DNA of 64,000 bases, from contig OX637392.1 in the NCBI GenBank assembly GCA_951799425.1, positions 41,182,593-41,246,592 of the forward strand, read 5' to 3'. Under the pieces are notes generated by a model. The model ran no database searches and was not told the DNA's origin. It saw only the letters and a program-made list of their open reading frames with translations. The translations under genes and the position numbers were made by a program. How positions within the stretch are numbered: position 1 is the stretch's first letter; every line of letters begins with the position of its first letter. This DNA comes from Ilex aquifolium. Lineage: Eukaryota > Streptophyta > Magnoliopsida > Aquifoliales > Aquifoliaceae. Shown here in pieces: positions 61,086 through 64,000 of the stretch.

Positions 61086-61826
61086 TGTCAACATGAAATA
61101 CGACCTTTAAACAATAGAGTGACAACTTTAGTTATAGAGAGCAATAACGATATGTGATCAATAGCAGTAGAATGCTCATGAACAGAAAACCAGTAGCTAA
61201 ATTGGTAGAAATATAGCTTGCGGTTATTACTAAATAAAGTGGAATACGAGTATATCTATATAAATAGAAAAGCCAACAAGTAATTTAAATCTTGATAAAA
61301 TAGAATGTATATACTAAATATATATATATCAGGAAAAAAAAAAAAAAAGAGTTGGCTTGCGAGTTCCAAGAGGCGTGTAATTCATTGTTCTAAAACAGCT
61401 AAGTCTCCCACGTGAAGGTACTAACGGACACCAGTAACTACAAGAGCTAACCCAGACGCTCACAACACCACCTTCTCAATGGTCACATCCATTAGAAGGT
61501 AGGGATGAACCTGACACTAATCGAGTTGCCCAAAACAATAATAAAGTAATACTAAATGTGATATGAATAATAAGTAAACAGAAAGAATGAGTCAAAAAGA
61601 ACAGTCGGCGGAAAGCATTTCTGGCAAATTATTTTTGGGAAAAGGAAACTTTAATAACAAGAAGAACTACCAAATGGCAAGGTAAGGAAATCAATGGACT
61701 AGCAAAAGACGTTTGGGATAGAGAGAATAGAAGTTTATAGTAGAATCTCATCTCACCACATTTCCTTTTATAGCCAAATATTTAGCCAATTAAATACACC
61801 CTTGTTATTACTCTTACATATTTCAT
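61086..61826 (-). repeat. Probable 5' LTR of the old copia element, or a solo LTR
   Basis: This is collinear with 37338-38101. It runs from TGTCAACATG (61086) to CTCTTACA (61826). The TATA-like CTATAAAAGGAA in minus reading is near 61765. No clear target duplication is seen, so the link to the 37338 copy is by similarity and position only. Confidence 0.55.
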
Positions 61827-61898
61827 CTAATATATCCTCTTATTCCTTTGGAGGAAAAAAGGAGTAGCTTGAAACTTGCTTTTAATTCTTGAATGCAG

Positions 61899-64000
61899 AA
61901 AATGAGCGAAAGAAACAAGAAGAACCGAGCCAAACAGGACATGGGTCATATTGCAGGGACGAAGAGTTTCGCTCGAATTAGTTATGATAGCGTGAGTTGT
62001 TTTTTAAATGTATATTTCACTTATGTGATTAATTATATACATGTATACATGCATATTTATGTAAATTTTTTCTATTAATGTTAATGCATGATAGCGTAAT
62101 CCCGAGACTGGAGAGAAGCCGAACCGTACAGAACTGTGGTTAACAACCAAGTTTAGTATGAAGAGGAATGCTTGGGCTGGCAGGAGATCGGGAGAATTCT
62201 ATGTAAGTTTTTTTTTTTTTCCTCAAAGCCACCCAGTGTGGGTGGGGGGTTTGGCAGGACCCCTACCAGTATAAATAACTAAAAGGAAAAATGTACAAGG
62301 GAGGAGGTCATAAAGTCAAGCCTCCAGAAGTGGAAGAAAGTCAAAGCAAAAGCGAGGTGACTCGCCACCAAAAACATGAAAAGAAATAAATAGAAAAGCA
62401 AAGTGGGAAATTCCCACAGAACAAAATAATAGAAAACATCAATTAAAATAAAACTCAACGACGAACGTGAGGGGTCTGTCGAGCGTCCAAGGCGAGGATG
62501 CCAGCAATCCCAGAAGGAAGGGATGACGAATCAGGGAATCGCTGATTGAGCTGCTGAGAGCAAGCCCAATTAGCCATGAAGTCTGCAGCCTGATTCGCCT
62601 CCCGTAGGACGTGGCAGACGCGAGCCGAGAGAGAAGCACACAGAACCCGAATCTGAGCAAGCAGGTAAGCATAAACTCATCACCCAGTACCCTGAGAAGA
62701 AACCCAAGAAACCACTGTAGCTGAATCTGACTCTACTACCAACTCAGAAGCTCCCAATCTGCGGCCAACTCCAACCCAGCACAAACAGCCTGCAACTCCG
62801 CATACAGAATAGGCTGATGCCCCAAAAACGAGCAAAAAGCCCTAAGTACCCGACCCTGGTGGTCCCGAATAATACCCCCTGCCGCAGACAGCCCCGGATT
62901 ACCTTTAGAACAGCCGTCAACGCTGATCTTCAAGCAACCCGCTACAGGACAAGTCCAAGCAACCAAGCGAAGAGGTCGAGGCCGAGGAGCCAAAACCCTA
63001 AGAGAACCTACAAACTCAACTGACTCATCCCGACGCAACTGACTTGGAGCAAACCCAAAAGCAAGCCCAACCAACTGCATATCGGTCATAACCCTCTGAA
63101 TCACAACGGTCACCTGAAAGGCCTGACCATCAAACCTATAAGCATTACGCGTCTTCCATAAGTGCCACAGAATGAAGCACGGTAGCAGTACCCGCACGTG
63201 ACCTGCAGAAGGAACACAACGCCGCCAATGAAGTATCAAAGCATAAGGAGACTGAAACGGCCAACATCTGATCACAAACATCCGATAAAAGTGACCACAC
63301 ACCTGAACTGCAAGCGGACAATCCAGAAAAAGATGTCTAAGAGTCTCAACAGCCCCACCACACACACACCGGGATACTAAATGGAAACCCCGTCTCTCTA
63401 AGCCATCATCTGTGGTCAGGAAACCATGAAACAACCGCCACATAAAGAAGGAGATCTGAGTCGGAATATGCCTCTGCCAGACACAAGAAAACCCAGCACG
63501 AACTGGAGCCACACCACGAATATCAGCCCAAGCAGTCCTCACATGAAGAATTCTATGTAAGTTATCCTATCCTTCTCCATTTCCTTGAAATATCTTCTTA
63601 CGTAATGCTAAATTGATAGATTGTAATCTTTCCAAATGTAGAGCAACCTTAAGAGGCTAGAGGCTGAATCAATGGAGGAAGGAGCTACCCCCATGACTGA
63701 GGATCAGAGGTTTGAAGTAGTGCTCAGTCCGGAAAAATCAAGATATATACGTGGTCGTGGGGCTGGTCCAAAGCCCACAACATCTACAGCTGGACAGCGC
63801 ATCCGTGCACAACTAGAGAAGGAGAATGAGGAATTGAAACGGCAAACTGAAACAAATAGGATGTGTTGGGAGTCGTTGGAGAGGGAAAACAGTGATTTGG
63901 CTTCGCGACTAGAGTCCTTAGAGTCCAACATGCATGTTGAGATACAAACACAGGTGCATGTCGTGCTTCAAACTCAGCTCACCACATTTTTTCAGCAAAT
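61899..64000 (+). CDS. Second CACTA-type Transposase_24 family gene, partial
   Basis: Three exons are visible: 61899-61991, 62095-62202 and 63642 to the window end. Borders are GCAG before and GTGAGT after exon 1, ATAG before and GTAAGT after exon 2, and AATGTAG before exon 3. Exon 1 has GHIAGTKSFARI, exon 2 has ELWLTTKFSMKRN, and exon 3 has MEEGATPMTEDQRF, YIRGRGAGPKP and a coiled coil (QLEKENEELKRQ). These align exon by exon with exons 4-6 of the minus-strand gene at 866-2529: first exon 93 bp in both, second 108 versus 105 bp, introns at equivalent sites and all phase 0. Upstream exons are not present; old copia sequence lies directly before it. The intron before exon 3 contains a LINE. 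It runs off the window, so completeness is unknown. Confidence 0.75.
62193..63563 (-). mobile_element. 5'-truncated LINE with poly(A) and 17-bp target duplication
   Basis: The identical 17-mer AGAATTCTATGTAAGTT flanks the insert at 62193-62209 and 63547-63563. The insert begins on the plus strand with a T run of about 14, the poly(A) tail of a minus-strand element, and ends abruptly inside a coding region, so it is 5'-truncated (about 1.34 kb kept). All three hallmarks of LINE target-primed reverse transcription are visible. It lies in the intron of the transposase gene. The duplicated 17-mer spans the exon end and splice donor. Confidence 0.92.
62455..63542 (-). pseudogene. LINE ORF2 C-terminal part: zf-RVT and RNase H
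   Basis: Minus-strand translation starts MRTAWADIRGVAPV and shows the zf-RVT region (PTQISFFMWRLFHGFLTTDD, then C-x-C and HLFLDCPLAVQV), then a plant LINE RNase H: KISVDGCSKGNPGLSAAGG, YAELQAVCAGLELAAD, ELVVESDSATVVSWVS and REANQAADFMANWA, with the natural stop at 62455. There is a frameshift near 62737, inside RNase H (one base missing between AAD and the next motif), then a TGATGA double stop near 62675 with a further small frame change after it. The copy is thus dead. The 3' UTR is about 62222-62454. The family is a plant L1-like LINE; the reverse transcriptase core and endonuclease are absent through truncation. Confidence 0.85.

Larger units (their letters stand above)
37338..61826 (-). 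mobile_element. Very old copia element split by four later insertions
   Basis: Minus-strand parts: 5' LTR 61086-61826; protease about 60243-60542 (patch WWSESRANIHVCFDRDMF); integrase about 59476-59832 and 57347-57661; reverse transcriptase about 56894-57115 and 54230-54886; RNase H about 39100-39471; 3' LTR 37338-38101. Pieces on either side of each insertion continue in the right order of the copia pol gene, which is why I group them. Inserted are an LTR piece (about 57657-59405), a solo LTR (54887-56888), a foldback element (about 53310-54200) and a Tat gypsy element (39477-53229). It carries well over ten breaks and is the oldest layer here. That the two LTRs belong to this same element is inference; 61086-61826 could be a separate solo LTR. 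Confidence 0.6.

Noticed and set aside
1-64000. tRNA or rRNA genes
   Set aside because: None seen; TGGTATCAGAGC-type sequences at 14693, 29781 and 31618 are retroelement primer-binding sites complementary to the initiator tRNA end.

Overview
The window comes from a flowering plant, most likely a eudicot; the species cannot be named from it. It is almost pure transposable-element sequence: plant CACTA transposase genes with introns, Ty1/copia and Ty3/gypsy elements of plant lineages, 2-kb LTRs of the kind that start TGTAA and end TTACA, AT-rich spacers and microsatellites. I see no intact ordinary host gene. The only host-derived sequence I recognise is one exon of a RAD16-like SNF2 helicase at 686-755, apparently carried inside a CACTA element.

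Layout. (1) 1-7299: right part of a CACTA (En/Spm-like) element whose other end lies outside the window. It holds a six-exon Transposase_24-type gene on the minus strand (866-2529), about 3 kb of palindromic GCGACG...CGTCGC subterminal repeats, and a terminus reading TTGTAGTG, the reverse complement of CACTACAA, at 7299. (2) 7300-12050: old LTR pieces. (3) 12050-30010: a segmental duplication. Blocks at about 9903-12045 and 12050-14922 recur at about 21679-24000 and 26120-29985. They contain a solo LTR, a long CCA/TGG tract and the 5' end of a copia element. A decayed Tat-lineage gypsy element (about 15500-21678), a 1189-bp tandem duplication and another LTR insertion lie in or between the copies. 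(4) 31054-36374: a young, nearly whole copia element with 560-bp LTRs and a TAAGT target duplication. (5) 37338-61826: a very old minus-strand copia element split by four later insertions: a young 13.75-kb Tat-lineage gypsy element (39477-53229, duplication CCTAC), a foldback hairpin element (about 53310-54200), a solo LTR (54887-56888, duplication ATATC) and a further LTR piece (about 57657-59405). (6) 61899-64000: a second Transposase_24 gene on the plus strand, cut by the window end, with a 5'-truncated LINE in one of its introns.

The most interesting object is the young Tat element. Besides a single 1823-residue gag-pol frame on the minus strand, it carries two intron-containing genes on the opposite strand, both resembling the 'putative gypsy type transposon' family (PF04195-like). 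It also has an in-frame 54-bp tandem repeat just downstream of gag-pol. The two CACTA transposase genes at the window edges share intron positions, which fixes the splice sites and shows that the LINE entered next to a splice donor and duplicated it. All homology calls were made by eye; no searches were run.
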